A stretch of DNA of 64,000 nt from an uncultured Sphingomonadaceae bacterium (lineage in GTDB: Bacteria; Pseudomonadota; Alphaproteobacteria; Sphingomonadales; Sphingomonadaceae): positions 1,426,001 through 1,490,000 of the forward strand of contig CANMWO010000001.1 in NCBI GenBank assembly GCA_947501695.1. Direction: 5' to 3'. Within the stretch, counting starts at the first letter, position 1, and each line of letters opens with the position of its first letter. The notes beneath the pieces are model-generated. The model was not told the origin of the DNA and did no database searches. It was given only the letters and a program-made list of their open reading frames with translations. Positions 1-9,626 of this stretch are shown here, piece by piece. A program made the translations under genes and the position numbers.

Positions 1-1
1 C

Positions 2-583
2 GAGGCAGAAGCCAGTTGGGCGCATCGCCCGGCCGACAGTCAATGGTCCTGGCTTGAAAAACTCGAGTTCCGCGAAGACAAAGTCCGCAATGCCGTCGCT
101 GGCACGTCCGGACCGATTGGTGGCGCACCGTTGCTCGTCAACGGAAACGTCACTTCTCGTAGAATTATCAATAGTTTAAGCGTCAATTATACGCCGATTG
201 ACGCGGATGACGGCATCTTTACCGAAGCCGGAGAATATAGTTTCTTTTGGGGAAGCCGCTATGTTTTCGACAAATTTGGTGAAGATGATGTCAAAGGCTG
301 GAGCAATGTGATCGGGGCGGACGTCAAGTTCGATCTATCCGATACCATTGACATCGGCGGACAGGCGACCGCGCGCATAGGCACTGATTTTGATACAATT
401 GCCTATAGCGGGGGACCGAGCATCGGGATCACGCCATTTAAAAACGGCTATATCTCGCTCGGCTATAATGTGGTGGGTTTTGAAGACCGCGACTTTGAAG
501 AAAGTCGCTATACCAGAGATGGGCCCTTCATCACCTTCCGCTTGAAATTTGATCAGCAAACGCTCGGGAATTTGGGGTTCTAG
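2..583 (+). CDS. C-terminal fragment of a large surface or outer-membrane protein
   Basis: The frame is open from the window edge to the TAG at 581-583, so only the last 193 residues are visible and the true start lies outside. The visible part has alternating polar and hydrophobic strands with many Gly, Tyr and Phe residues (for example NGYISLGYNVVGF and GPFITFRLKF), as in an outer-membrane beta-barrel end. An in-frame TTG at 131 could be read as a start, but the upstream codons continue the same frame without a stop, so I treat it as internal. No catalytic motif is visible. The family cannot be named from this fragment; a large repeat-containing surface protein with a C-terminal barrel is likely. 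Confidence 0.6.
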   Translation, partial: EAEASWAHRPADSQWSWLEKLEFREDKVRNAVAGTSGPIGGAPLLVNGNVTSRRIINSLSVNYTPIDADDGIFTEAGEYSFFWGSRYVFDKFGEDDVKGWSNVIGADVKFDLSDTIDIGGQATARIGTDFDTIAYSGGPSIGITPFKNGYISLGYNVVGFEDRDFEESRYTRDGPFITFRLKFDQQTLGNLGF

Positions 584-707
584 GGTATTTGCTGAACGAA
601 AAGTCCTCTTTCAGGGGCACGACAAAACCAGCTGACATGGATCAGCGTGAAATTTAACAGGCCAGAGCCTTTGGGGGGCAATGGGATTTGTTAAATTGGC
701 CGCGCTA

Positions 708-2018
708 TCAATCAGCGAACAACAGCACAGGTGTCTCAAGCAAATGCTTGAGCGCTTGCACATAGCTGGCGGCATCATAGCCGTCCACGACCCTGTGATC
801 ACACGAGATCGACAGATTCATGAGCTTGCGCGCCTGAATCTCGCCGTCAATGATCATGGGGCGCTCTACGATCTTATTAGGACCGATAATCGCAACCTGT
901 GGGCGCTGAATCACGGGTGTGGTAGCAATACCGCCCAAGGGCCCCAGAGACGTCAATGTCAGCGTAGATCCTGACAATTCCTCGGGTTTCGCGCTCCCAT
1001 CGCGTGCAGCAGCCGATAAACGGCCGATATCAGCGGCCAATTGCCATATATTCTTATCCTGAGCATCCCGTATAACGGGCACCATAAGCCCCTGATCGGT
1101 CTGTGTAGCCATTCCAAGGTGGACAGCGCCATGACGCGTCACAAGGCCAGCCTCGTCGTCATAGATGGCGTTTAGCATCGGAAATTGTGGCAATGATTTG
1201 CAGATCGCAACGATCATCAAAGGCAACATGGTGATCTTTGGACGGTCGCCGCGATTGGCATTGAGGTCCGCGCGCATGTCTTCTACCGCCGTCATATCAA
1301 TCTCATCGACATAAGAAAAATGCGGAATATGACGCTTTGATTCAGCCATGTTCTGAGCGATCTTGCGACGCATGCCGATGACCTTGATCGTCTCGTCATT
1401 ACGCTTCTGCGAGGCACCCGAAGGACGATAGCCCTGCCCGCTGCCATAGCTAAGATAAGCATCCAGATCGCTGTGTCGGATATGCTCGCCCTGCGCTTTG
1501 ACAAGGCTCAAATCGACACCCAGATCAGCGGCGCGCTTGCGCACTGCGGGGGTAGCCAGAACCTTTGCGGACGGCTTGGAATCAGCCGCCATGACGTCAG
1601 TTTCCGGTGGCTTAGGCGCTGGTTCGGGCGTTTTCGGCGGCGCAGCAGGAACAACCGGCTGTACTTCAATTTTCTCCTTATTTTCAATGCTTTGAACCGA
1701 CGCCACGGCGTCACGATTGCCAGAATCGGAGCCACTCTGGCCTTTCGCTTCTTCCGCTTCCACGGCATCTTCGCCAACTTCAGACTCTATCTGAACAAGC
1801 ATCGATCCAATAGCAATGATATCGCCTTCTTCACCAGCAACAGCGATTACCGTTCCAGTCACCGGAGCTTCCATTTCAACGGTTGCTTTATCGGTCATCA
1901 TGTCAGCAATCTGATCATCTTCTTCGACCCGATCACCGACCTTCACATGCCAAGCGACAATCTCTGCCTCGGCAATGCCTTCACCAATGTCAGGCAGGTT
2001 GAACGTGTAAATACTCAT
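708..2018 (-). CDS. bkdB: Branched-chain 2-oxoacid dehydrogenase E2 (dihydrolipoyl acyltransferase)
   Basis: E2 core of the branched-chain 2-oxoacid dehydrogenase complex: it moves acyl groups from the E1-bound intermediate to CoA through a swinging lipoyl arm. Of 436 residues, 1-80 form a lipoyl domain with the lipoylated Lys at about K44 (TDKATVEM). A Pro/Ala/Glu-rich linker follows, then a peripheral-subunit-binding domain around 155-190 (ATPAVRKRAADLGVDL), then the catalytic domain. The acyltransferase motif HRVVDG is at about 408-413, giving catalytic His408 and Asp412. It is the last gene of the E1alpha-E1beta-E2 operon and overlaps E1beta by 4 bp. No E3 (lipoamide dehydrogenase) gene follows, so E3 must be encoded elsewhere. 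The substrate class is inferred mainly from the E1alpha partner. Confidence 0.93.
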   Translation of the reverse strand: MSIYTFNLPDIGEGIAEAEIVAWHVKVGDRVEEDDQIADMMTDKATVEMEAPVTGTVIAVAGEEGDIIAIGSMLVQIESEVGEDAVEAEEAKGQSGSDSGNRDAVASVQSIENKEKIEVQPVVPAAPPKTPEPAPKPPETDVMAADSKPSAKVLATPAVRKRAADLGVDLSLVKAQGEHIRHSDLDAYLSYGSGQGYRPSGASQKRNDETIKVIGMRRKIAQNMAESKRHIPHFSYVDEIDMTAVEDMRADLNANRGDRPKITMLPLMIVAICKSLPQFPMLNAIYDDEAGLVTRHGAVHLGMATQTDQGLMVPVIRDAQDKNIWQLAADIGRLSAAARDGSAKPEELSGSTLTLTSLGPLGGIATTPVIQRPQVAIIGPNKIVERPMIIDGEIQARKLMNLSISCDHRVVDGYDAASYVQALKHLLETPVLLFAD

Positions 2019-3037
2019 GATGTCAGCTCCCCGACTATCTTATCCAAAGCTTCCCCAATCCGAACCGGTCCCGGGAAATAAGCCCATTCCAACGAATGGG
2101 GGTAAGGCGTATCAAATCCAGTGACCCGCTCAATCGGCGCTTCGAGATGATAGAAGCACCGCTCCTGAACCAGAGCCGATAGCTCTGCACCAAAACCACT
2201 GGTACGGGTTGCTTCATGAATGATCAAACAGCGTCCCGTCTTCTTCACCGACTCTTCAATGGTATCAATATCCAAGGGAACCAACGTCCGCAAATCAATC
2301 ACTTCCGCGTCCACACCATGTTCTTCGACCACCGCTTTGGCGACATGCACCATTGTTCCGTAGGTCAAAATGGTCACTGCCTCGCCAGCCCGCACAATAT
2401 TCGCCTTGCCAATCGGTATCTTGTAATAATCCTCGGGCACCTGAGACGCCTCAAATTTCGACCAAGGCTCAACCGGCTTATCATAATAGCCCGTGAACGG
2501 GCCGTTATAAATCCGTTTGGGCTCAAAGAACATCACTGGATCATTATCTTCAATCGCCGAAATCAAAAGGCCTTTTGCATCGTAAGGCGTTGAAGGAATA
2601 ACGGTTTTCAAACCACAAACATGCGTAAACATGCTTTCCGGCGATTGGCTATGTGTCTGACCGCCAAATATACCACCACCGAACGGAGAACGCACAGTAA
2701 TCGCACTAGTAAATTCAGCCGCCGACCGATAACGCAAGCGCGCCGCTTCCGACACCAACTGATCGAGTCCCGGGTAAATGTAGTCGGCAAACTGGATCTC
2801 TGGTACTGGCCGCATACCATAAGCCGCCATCCCTACCGCGACGCCGATAATCCCGCATTCGCTGATCGGTGTATCAAAGCAGCGCGTCTTGCCATGTTTC
2901 TCCTGAAGACCGGCTGTCGCCCTGAACACGCCACCGAAATAGCCGACATCTTCGCCCATGACGACAACATCATCATCGCGCGCCATCATATTATCAAGGC
3001 CACTGTTAATGGCTTCTATCATGTTCATGGTTGTCAT
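2015..3037 (-). CDS. bkdA2: Branched-chain 2-oxoacid dehydrogenase E1 beta subunit
   Basis: Beta chain of the thiamine-diphosphate-dependent E1 decarboxylase, which decarboxylates the 2-oxoacids of Val, Leu and Ile and passes the acyl group to E2. The 340-residue length is usual. It opens with the typical N-terminal MNMIEAINSGLDNMMARDD and the GEDVGYFGG segment near residue 28, which lies in the TPP-binding face. The C-terminal transketolase domain contains the RTLVPLDIDTI stretch. Its start codon overlaps the E1alpha stop (TAATG), and its end overlaps the E2 start, so the three genes are almost certainly translationally coupled. Confidence 0.93.
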   Translation of the reverse strand: MTTMNMIEAINSGLDNMMARDDDVVVMGEDVGYFGGVFRATAGLQEKHGKTRCFDTPISECGIIGVAVGMAAYGMRPVPEIQFADYIYPGLDQLVSEAARLRYRSAAEFTSAITVRSPFGGGIFGGQTHSQSPESMFTHVCGLKTVIPSTPYDAKGLLISAIEDNDPVMFFEPKRIYNGPFTGYYDKPVEPWSKFEASQVPEDYYKIPIGKANIVRAGEAVTILTYGTMVHVAKAVVEEHGVDAEVIDLRTLVPLDIDTIEESVKKTGRCLIIHEATRTSGFGAELSALVQERCFYHLEAPIERVTGFDTPYPHSLEWAYFPGPVRIGEALDKIVGELTS

Positions 3038-4326
3038 TATTTAGATGCCTCCGCATCTGGCCATTTGATTTCCCGTTCCTTATTGGCTTGCTCACTCTGT
3101 TCTTTCAGATGCCAAGGCATTTCCTCGAACACATCCTGGAACATAGTTTCAAACGGCTGGTGTAGACCATGGCCTAAAATACCGTTCTTCTCGGCCGCCT
3201 TGGTCGCCACTTTCACAGCGTCGATGCATTCTTTATCGAGCGCCTCATGCTGCTCCTTGCTCCAAACGCCGCGATGGATCAGATGGCGTTTCAGACGTGT
3301 AATCGGATCACCCAAAGGCCATTCCTCGCGTTCTTGAGCGCTACGATAGGCGCCTGGGTCATCTGATGTACTATGTGCGTCTGCTCGATAGGTGAAATGC
3401 TCGATCAATGTAGGGCCGTTGTTGGTTCGTGCCCGCTCGGCAGCCCATTGTGTTGCCGCATAAACAGCCAATGGATCATTACCGTCCACCCGCAAACCGG
3501 CGATGCCATAGCCAGCCGCCCTTGCAGCAAAAGTGGTTCGTTCTCCTCCCGCAAAACCCGAAAAGGAGGAGATAGCCCATTGGTTGTTCACAACGTTCAT
3601 GACAATCGGCGCATTATAAACCGTCGCAAATGTCATGGCACTGTGGAAATCGCCCTCAGCCGTAGAACCTTCACCACACCAAGTCGCTGCAATACGCGTA
3701 TCGCCTTTCGCAGCGCTCGCCATTGCCCAGCCCACAGCTTGCGGATATTGGGTCGCCAAGTTGCCGGATATGGAGAAAAAACCAAGATCCCGAGAACAAT
3801 ACATGATCGGAAGCTGGCGACCTTTCAATTTATCTTCCCGGTTAGAGAAAATCTGATTGATCATATCGACCATCGGATAGCCGCGAACAAATAAAATGCC
3901 CTGCTGGCGATAACTTGGAAAACACATATCATCGCTATGTAGCGCCATAGCGGCAGCAACGGACGTCGCTTCTTCACCGGTGCATTTCATATAGAAGCTG
4001 GTTTTGCCCTGCCGCTGCATCCGGTGAAGACGATCATCAAAAGCCCGGACCTGCGCCATGGTCTTGAGCATCTTCAATAACGTGTCGTCGGAAAGCTTAG
4101 GATCCCATGGTCCAACCGCTTTATAATCATCATCCAATACGCGGACCATGTCATAAACCATCTCACGCATCTTTGCCGGATCGCTGTTTACATCAGGACG
4201 CGGCTGGTCACCTGCCTTGGGTATATCAACATCGCTATAATCAACTGGGTCACCCGGACGATATTTTGGTTCGGGAACATGCAGAGATAATGGCGGTAAA
4301 TTGGTCTTGCTATTGTCATCAGCCAT
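3037..4326 (-). CDS. bkdA1: Branched-chain 2-oxoacid dehydrogenase E1 alpha subunit
   Basis: Alpha chain of the E1 decarboxylase, 429 residues. The thiamine-diphosphate motif begins with GEGSTAEGD and ends about 27 residues later with VNNQWAIS. The N-terminal LSLHVPEPKYRPGDPVDYSD is the extension I recognise from branched-chain E1alpha (BkdA1) rather than pyruvate E1alpha. The start at 4326 has a good ribosome binding site (AGGAGATTTTGGATG). It is the first gene of the operon on the minus strand. A terminator belonging to the neighbouring autotransporter gene lies upstream, so the operon promoter should lie within about 110 bp upstream of the start. Confidence 0.93.
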   Translation of the reverse strand: MADDNSKTNLPPLSLHVPEPKYRPGDPVDYSDVDIPKAGDQPRPDVNSDPAKMREMVYDMVRVLDDDYKAVGPWDPKLSDDTLLKMLKTMAQVRAFDDRLHRMQRQGKTSFYMKCTGEEATSVAAAMALHSDDMCFPSYRQQGILFVRGYPMVDMINQIFSNREDKLKGRQLPIMYCSRDLGFFSISGNLATQYPQAVGWAMASAAKGDTRIAATWCGEGSTAEGDFHSAMTFATVYNAPIVMNVVNNQWAISSFSGFAGGERTTFAARAAGYGIAGLRVDGNDPLAVYAATQWAAERARTNNGPTLIEHFTYRADAHSTSDDPGAYRSAQEREEWPLGDPITRLKRHLIHRGVWSKEQHEALDKECIDAVKVATKAAEKNGILGHGLHQPFETMFQDVFEEMPWHLKEQSEQANKEREIKWPDAEASK

Positions 4327-4437
4327 CCAAAATCTCCTGCTCCGCTGCCTTGCTGCAGCGCAATATTTATTTCAATCGTTTGTTATATTATTTCATCTTT
4401 CCAAAAAGGTCAATGTATCTGTCCTATAATCCCCAAC

Positions 4438-4471
4438 AAAAAAGAGGGAGCAGATAACGGCCCCCTCTTTT
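4438..4471 (-). terminator. Rho-independent terminator of the serine protease autotransporter gene
   Basis: Read on the minus strand, AAAAGAGGG (4471-4463) pairs with CCCTCTTTT (4448-4440) around a 14-nt loop and the hairpin runs into six T (4443-4438). It sits 27 bp after the stop of the autotransporter gene and upstream of the E1alpha promoter region. The A-rich side gives a short U-run in the other direction too, but no plus-strand gene ends here. Confidence 0.7.
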
Positions 4472-4498
4472 CTACATTATCGTAAAAGATGTCTATAT

Positions 4499-7400
4499 CT
4501 AGAAGCGCACAGCCATGTTCACAACTGCCCGATCATCTCGATATATCTGCTGACCCATCCGGGTTTCAATTGCGGCACCAATGCTTAACGGTCCATTGAT
4601 CAGCTTAAACCCGCCCTTCATCTCTCCATAAGACGCATCCTGCAATCCAATGGGCAAAGCGAACGGCAAGTTTTCGGCATCCAGGAACCTTACGCTAAAA
4701 TTCGTGTCATTCCCGGAAATCCGGTTCACATAATCAAGTTTCATCTCAGGCTGGAACGACCATCCTGATGCAAAACCCATTTTTGTGTTGCCGGAGATTT
4801 TCAGGCCTACTTTAGCCTCCAAGCCGGCACGACTAATCTCATCCACAGCCATTGCGAGACTACCGGCATTATCGCGGAACCCGTCAACGCTGTAGGATGA
4901 ATAACCGATACTGGCTCGCGGTGTCAGCAGCAAACCATCCACATCGATATTATAGCCCGCTTCAATTTCACTCGCGAATGCCAGAGAGCTGGTATTCAAA
5001 TTGCTAAGTGCAGCGGCACTGGATACTCTGCTGTCAGAGTCGATCCGGGAATGCGACATGGAGGCTTGCCCACCAATGTAGAAGTTACCGCCAAGACGAT
5101 AACTGCCATAGACCGACGCTTGATTGGTCTCAACATTCGCCAGACTGCCGCTCACTTGTTGGGCACCATCGGCATAGCCAAAGGCAGTTCCCAGCGTTGT
5201 GCGGTCATCGAGGCCAAATTCCAGTCCCATGGCAATATGCCAGCTTCCTTGCTTGTCCTGCCCAACGTTGCCACCAAAGGCCAATGCTGACTGGTTGTAT
5301 CCAGCCGACATAAAGCCGCTCATATTCTCCGGCAGTTGAACGGCATTCCAGTTTGAAGACTGGTAGTTTCCGGCAAAGCTAAGTTGCGAAGCGGAACTAT
5401 TCGTCAGCTGGCGATTATTCAAAACTCCCGGAGCACCGATGATCCTGATCTTGCCTTTCACGCCTTCTTTGGCACCCAGTAGCGATAGTCGATCAGAAAC
5501 AAGGTTGCGCATAGCAGAGTTTTGTTGTTGATCGAGCGTCGTCGTACGACCTGCCTGCGAGGCCGACAGGCTTTGGAAGGTAGCGCTTAACTGGCCCACT
5601 TCCATGACATCAATCAACCCAAAGACATTACTCAAATCAGAGTAGGAATTGCCGCGAGCACCATCTAGTGCACGGCCAAATGCAAGAGAAAATGGGTTGG
5701 TGACACCGCCGCTGTTGAAGAAGTCAGAGAAGCGGAGAGCCCGCATCCTCGCGGTAACATTGTTCGGACCGTAAATCAGTTCCGGATAAAGAACACCAAT
5801 CCTTCCAACAACATCATCAAAGGTATTTTCGACACCACCCTCGGCTGTGATGATTTCAAAGGTTTGACCAAACCGCGCGCTGTTGCGGCCAAAGGCATTT
5901 ACCACAGCTGCGGTACCACCCAGCGAAATAATGCCAGAGTTGTCAGCATCGCCAATTACAGCCAGCTTGTCGTTGCCTCGCCGGCTCACATCAAAAATAG
6001 CCAATGTACCAGAAGCTAATATGACGTCGCCCGCGATTGTCAGAGTACCCTGGTTTCCAAAGTTACGGCCAGGCGCTATTGAACCATTGACAGACGTCAG
6101 GAATGTCGGATCAAACAATCCATCACCCGTCAACAGTCCCACACCAAGGAAGGCTTCTCCTGTTGTAAGGGTGCCCCGAAGATCGAGCCAGCCTCCAGTC
6201 TGGGTATAATCGCCCCAAACCTTAAGATTCCCTCGCCTGCGAATATCGAGCCGTGCTGCACCTTCTATGTTCAGGCGGTCGATGGTTACGTCATCGCGCA
6301 GTCTTGTTGCTCCGTTTGCAGCCAATGTCACTTCATAGTAGCGGGCCCGAATGTCGGCTGATGGATCAGCAACTATGTTGTTTGGTACGAAATTGCGGCT
6401 ACCGGGACCACCTTCGATAAAGACACTGTTGGGCGTTCCTTCATCAAAATCAACACTCAAGGTCGAGAGATCCAGACAATCATCCAGAAAGCAGACATTG
6501 CCGAATTTTGGAGTGTCGCCTGTAACGCCCGGTGCTTCAAAACCAGGGAGCGCATTAACGAGTTCACCATCAACACTGATGCCGTAATTCGGATCGATGT
6601 CCTGCACCCAATGGCGTGGATTCATCCAGTTGCGCGTTCCAGCACGGCTGGATGCATAAACATAGCTGTTGTTAGCTACGATCTGATCCCAGAACAAATA
6701 AAGCGGCTGATAGAAGCTTTGTGTTCCATAAGATGAAAACGGTTGAAACGTTAGCGGATCTTCGGGATCATTTCCGAAGAATCTGGAGCCGCCGGACAAT
6801 ACCGATGTAATCACAGGCGTATCGAAAAGTTCATCAGCGACCAAAGCGCTGCCGGAATCACCACCAGCGGTCGTTCCCTCACGTGGTAGCGCAGCACCAT
6901 CATAAAGATCGAAATCAAACCGCCCATTTTCTGAGTCAAATGCGGCTTCACCATCCGGACTGTCAAAGTCAGTGTTATAAAGGGTTTGTGGCAATGCTGG
7001 ATCACCAGGACCGAAGAGAAAATTGTTCCTGTCATCTAGCGAGCTAGCGGACGAAATCATATTCTCTGCAATACGACGACGGAAATCAATCCCCAGATTG
7101 GAACCATCGGGACCTAGTCCTCTTGCTCCATAACCGTTGATAACCCCATGTGTCTCTTCACGCAGCGGTGAGAAAAGAAGAGTCCATGTCGGAACGCCGT
7201 CCGCATGGGTATCAAGTGTCGCGAGTGCTACATCTGCTTCCAAGAATCCCGTCGGTATGGAGCGTTCGTCATACCAAACCTGTTCCACATTATAGATATT
7301 GAAATCGACATCCGTCTGATTTGCGACGCCCTCATCAAGTCCAACCCAGCGGCGCACAGCAGGACGATTGTCAGCGCTAAAACCAAAGGCGATCGCTGTG

Positions 7401-7780
7401 CCACCTGAAGCGAAGCCATAATCATCGGCTTCCCGGCTATTTACGCAGTGTGCGGCAAATATGACGGTGCGAGGGTTAATCAAAGTGCCTGTGCAAAGAC
7501 CTAGTCCGAAAGAATTTTGATCTCCGCGTACGGTCATTTGCCCTACGCCAGTTACATCAACAATATTATCAAATACACCGACCGGGGGCGGATCGTCTAA
7601 GGTTAGATCGTCGCGAATGACAATATTGGGGGCGTTCTCGACCATTACAGGGCGGGACTGCGCAGAATTTTCTGCGGCAGTTAAATTTGTTTGCGCTTGA
7701 GCTGGTGCGACTAACCCTGCGATGCAGGCGATTGATGATGCGTTTATCAATAATAGGTGGTTGATGTTACGGAATTGCAT
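4499..7780 (-). CDS. Trypsin-like serine protease with autotransporter beta-barrel
   Basis: A 1093-residue secreted protein expected to cross the inner membrane by Sec and insert its C-terminus in the outer membrane. Residues 1-30 are a signal peptide ending in AQAQ. The passenger carries a chymotrypsin-fold protease with His111 (FAAHC), Asp183 (EADVALATLD) and Ser309 (GGDSGSA), so the catalytic triad is complete. A beta-helix-like region follows (about 490-680), with a repeat typical of autotransporters (GSIAPGRN, then GTLTIAGDV). The last 270 or so residues form the beta-barrel and end in the usual C-terminal Phe (NMAVRF). The start has a GGGAG ribosome binding site. The gene stands alone with its own terminator. 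The substrate is unknown; surface proteolysis or self-release of the passenger is plausible. Confidence 0.88.
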   Translation of the reverse strand: MQFRNINHLLLINASSIACIAGLVAPAQAQTNLTAAENSAQSRPVMVENAPNIVIRDDLTLDDPPPVGVFDNIVDVTGVGQMTVRGDQNSFGLGLCTGTLINPRTVIFAAHCVNSREADDYGFASGGTAIAFGFSADNRPAVRRWVGLDEGVANQTDVDFNIYNVEQVWYDERSIPTGFLEADVALATLDTHADGVPTWTLLFSPLREETHGVINGYGARGLGPDGSNLGIDFRRRIAENMISSASSLDDRNNFLFGPGDPALPQTLYNTDFDSPDGEAAFDSENGRFDFDLYDGAALPREGTTAGGDSGSALVADELFDTPVITSVLSGGSRFFGNDPEDPLTFQPFSSYGTQSFYQPLYLFWDQIVANNSYVYASSRAGTRNWMNPRHWVQDIDPNYGISVDGELVNALPGFEAPGVTGDTPKFGNVCFLDDCLDLSTLSVDFDEGTPNSVFIEGGPGSRNFVPNNIVADPSADIRARYYEVTLAANGATRLRDDVTIDRLNIEGAARLDIRRRGNLKVWGDYTQTGGWLDLRGTLTTGEAFLGVGLLTGDGLFDPTFLTSVNGSIAPGRNFGNQGTLTIAGDVILASGTLAIFDVSRRGNDKLAVIGDADNSGIISLGGTAAVVNAFGRNSARFGQTFEIITAEGGVENTFDDVVGRIGVLYPELIYGPNNVTARMRALRFSDFFNSGGVTNPFSLAFGRALDGARGNSYSDLSNVFGLIDVMEVGQLSATFQSLSASQAGRTTTLDQQQNSAMRNLVSDRLSLLGAKEGVKGKIRIIGAPGVLNNRQLTNSSASQLSFAGNYQSSNWNAVQLPENMSGFMSAGYNQSALAFGGNVGQDKQGSWHIAMGLEFGLDDRTTLGTAFGYADGAQQVSGSLANVETNQASVYGSYRLGGNFYIGGQASMSHSRIDSDSRVSSAAALSNLNTSSLAFASEIEAGYNIDVDGLLLTPRASIGYSSYSVDGFRDNAGSLAMAVDEISRAGLEAKVGLKISGNTKMGFASGWSFQPEMKLDYVNRISGNDTNFSVRFLDAENLPFALPIGLQDASYGEMKGGFKLINGPLSIGAAIETRMGQQIYRDDRAVVNMAVRF

Positions 7781-7991
7781 TTGAAAGCTCCCTTACAGGT
7801 TGTTTGGACTACTCCTCACTACTCTTGGGACAAACTTTACTACTAATTGCATGATGTTACGCGACTCGTTACAAAATCGTTATTAGCATAGATTCACGCC
7901 AGATTACATTCCCGCTCTGCAATAAAATTATCTGCAGGCGATATTGAATGTTAAACCATAACAACTTTTCCGAGGTTGGTTGCTGCAGAAA

Positions 7992-8924
7992 TCAAACCGC
8001 AACAGGAGCAGAAATATGGGGTTGCGGCGCATAATCCTGCACTTCAAAATCAGTGATCTGATAATCAAAAATGGAATTCGGTTTACCCACTATTTTTAAC
8101 GTTGGAGCGCCATTAGGTTTTCGCGAAAGCTGTTCTTCAACGAGCTCTGAATGGTTCAGATACAGGTGCACATCACCGCCATTCCAGATCAATTCTCCCG
8201 GTTCCAAATCGCACTGCTGGGCTATCATACGAACAAGCAATGCAGCGGAATATACATTGAACGCAAAACCCAAGCCTAGATCGCAACTTCGTTGGTACAA
8301 TATGCCCGACAGCTTCCCTTCAGATACATAAAATTGATACGTCTTGTGGCAGGGGGGCAAAGCCATCTCATCCAGCTCGGCTACGTTCCATCCCGTAAAA
8401 ATATGGCGCCGCGATCCGGGATTGTTTTTGAGACCTTCGATCAATTGCTTGATTTGATTGATGCCGTTTTTCTCGCGGCGATATAACCCTTCACCTGCTG
8501 GTGTGTAGCGCGGCCAATTTACCCATTGCTTTCCGTAAACTGGGCCCAAATCACCCCATTGCTTTGCAAATACGTCATCTTCGATGATCCGCTGTTCGAA
8601 AGCATCACGGTCTATTTCATCACCTGTTTCTTTGCGATATTTATCCAATGGCCAGTCGGTCCAAATGTGAACTTTCTGCTCTACCAACGAACGGATATTG
8701 GTATCACCAGTAAGAAACCAAAGCATTTCTCGTGTAGCGGTTTTCCAGAAAACCCGTTTCGTCGTAAGAAGAGGAATGGCATCATCTGCAAGATCAAATC
8801 GCATTGTCGCGCCAAAGACTGCTCGAGTGCCAACGCCGGTACGATCAACCCGCTCATCACCACTCGTCCAAATATGGCGCATTAAGTCCAGATATTGCTG
8901 CTCATAGTGCTGGCCAGGAATCAC
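7992..8924 (-). CDS. thyA: Thymidylate synthase
   Basis: Converts dUMP to dTMP using methylene-tetrahydrofolate. The 310 residues are the long form, with an insertion of about 50 residues near 85-135 as in the Lactobacillus casei enzyme, compared with about 264 in Escherichia coli. The catalytic Cys is in LPPCHKTYQFYV and the folate/dUMP-binding RSCDLGLGFAFNVYS segment is intact. The start is GTG at 8924, with GGAG about nine bases upstream. It is monocistronic here; no dihydrofolate reductase gene follows. Confidence 0.96.
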   Translation of the reverse strand: MIPGQHYEQQYLDLMRHIWTSGDERVDRTGVGTRAVFGATMRFDLADDAIPLLTTKRVFWKTATREMLWFLTGDTNIRSLVEQKVHIWTDWPLDKYRKETGDEIDRDAFEQRIIEDDVFAKQWGDLGPVYGKQWVNWPRYTPAGEGLYRREKNGINQIKQLIEGLKNNPGSRRHIFTGWNVAELDEMALPPCHKTYQFYVSEGKLSGILYQRSCDLGLGFAFNVYSAALLVRMIAQQCDLEPGELIWNGGDVHLYLNHSELVEEQLSRKPNGAPTLKIVGKPNSIFDYQITDFEVQDYAPQPHISAPVAV

Positions 8925-9096
8925 AACGCTTACTCCAAAATAGTCACCAAGACGCTATACCGCTCTCTCACTTTCCTCAACAAGGCAATTGATCATATTT
9001 ACGTGGGCAGCACTATTTGATCCAAATGCATTGCATTACTGCCAAATCAAGTGGCCAAACAAGTTTGTCGGCGCAAACATCAACAACTAGCTAGCA

Positions 9097-9576
9097 TTAC
9101 ATCAGTTCAGTTAGATCTACTCCAGCAGCTCGCTTCACCTCTTCCATAACTGGAAAAGTTGTTGTCTGATAAACACCCGGCAAGTCGTTGATGCAATCTG
9201 TAAGGACAACTCTATATTCTTCCATATTGCGGCAGCGAACCTTAAGCAGATAGTCAAAGCCACCGGCCATCATATGACACGACTGTATTGCTTCCTTTTT
9301 TCTGACAGCAGCATTAAATTGCTCAAGATGTCGACGGCTGGTCGCTTCAAGCTTTACTTGAATGAAAACGACATAGTTTTTCCGAATCTTCCGCATGTTC
9401 AAGCGAGCGTGATAGCCGGTTATATATCCGTCTTCTTCAAGCCGCTTGAGGCGGATTTGACAGGGTGTTTTCGATAGGCCCACTTGTTCAGAAAGCGAAG
9501 AAAGCGAAAGCCGGCCATCGTCCTGAACCGCTTTCAATATACGCCAATCGAATTTATCCAGAACATTGCTTTTCAT
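9097..9576 (-). CDS. putR: Lrp/AsnC-family regulator, probably proline-responsive PutR
   Basis: A 159-residue transcription factor with an N-terminal AsnC-type helix-turn-helix (DWRILKAVQDDGRLSLSSLSEQVGLSKTPC, about 10-40) and a C-terminal RAM ligand-binding domain (MAGGFDYLLKVR at about 103-114). In alphaproteobacteria such as Agrobacterium and Rhodobacter an Lrp-type PutR is divergent from putA and activates it in response to proline. The same arrangement is seen here, with 108 bp between the start codons. This assignment rests on family plus position; the effector is inferred. Confidence 0.85.
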   Translation of the reverse strand: MKSNVLDKFDWRILKAVQDDGRLSLSSLSEQVGLSKTPCQIRLKRLEEDGYITGYHARLNMRKIRKNYVVFIQVKLEATSRRHLEQFNAAVRKKEAIQSCHMMAGGFDYLLKVRCRNMEEYRVVLTDCINDLPGVYQTTTFPVMEEVKRAAGVDLTELM

Positions 9577-9600
9577 GCTAGAATAGGCTCCTTGCCCTAA

Positions 9601-9626
9601 ATTATTCCATTTATTGATTGAATAAT
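9601..9626. promoter_or_regulatory. Inverted repeat in the putR-putA divergent promoter region
   Basis: The 108-bp gap between the divergent starts is AT-rich and holds a perfect 7-bp inverted repeat, ATTATTC (9601-9607) and GAATAAT (9620-9626), spaced by 12 bp. The right arm is part of a further 9-bp palindrome, GAATAATTC (9620-9628). AT-rich interrupted dyads of this size suit Lrp-family dimers. Its role as a PutR operator is inferred from position only. Confidence 0.45.

Noticed and set aside
1473-2081. 202-codon open frame on the plus strand
   Set aside because: It is antisense to the lipoyl and linker part of E2, where low-complexity codons remove stops; composition is not protein-like.
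2621-3337. 238-codon open frame on the plus strand
   Set aside because: It is antisense to the E1beta and E1alpha genes, both of which have clear motifs; the protein has no recognisable domain.
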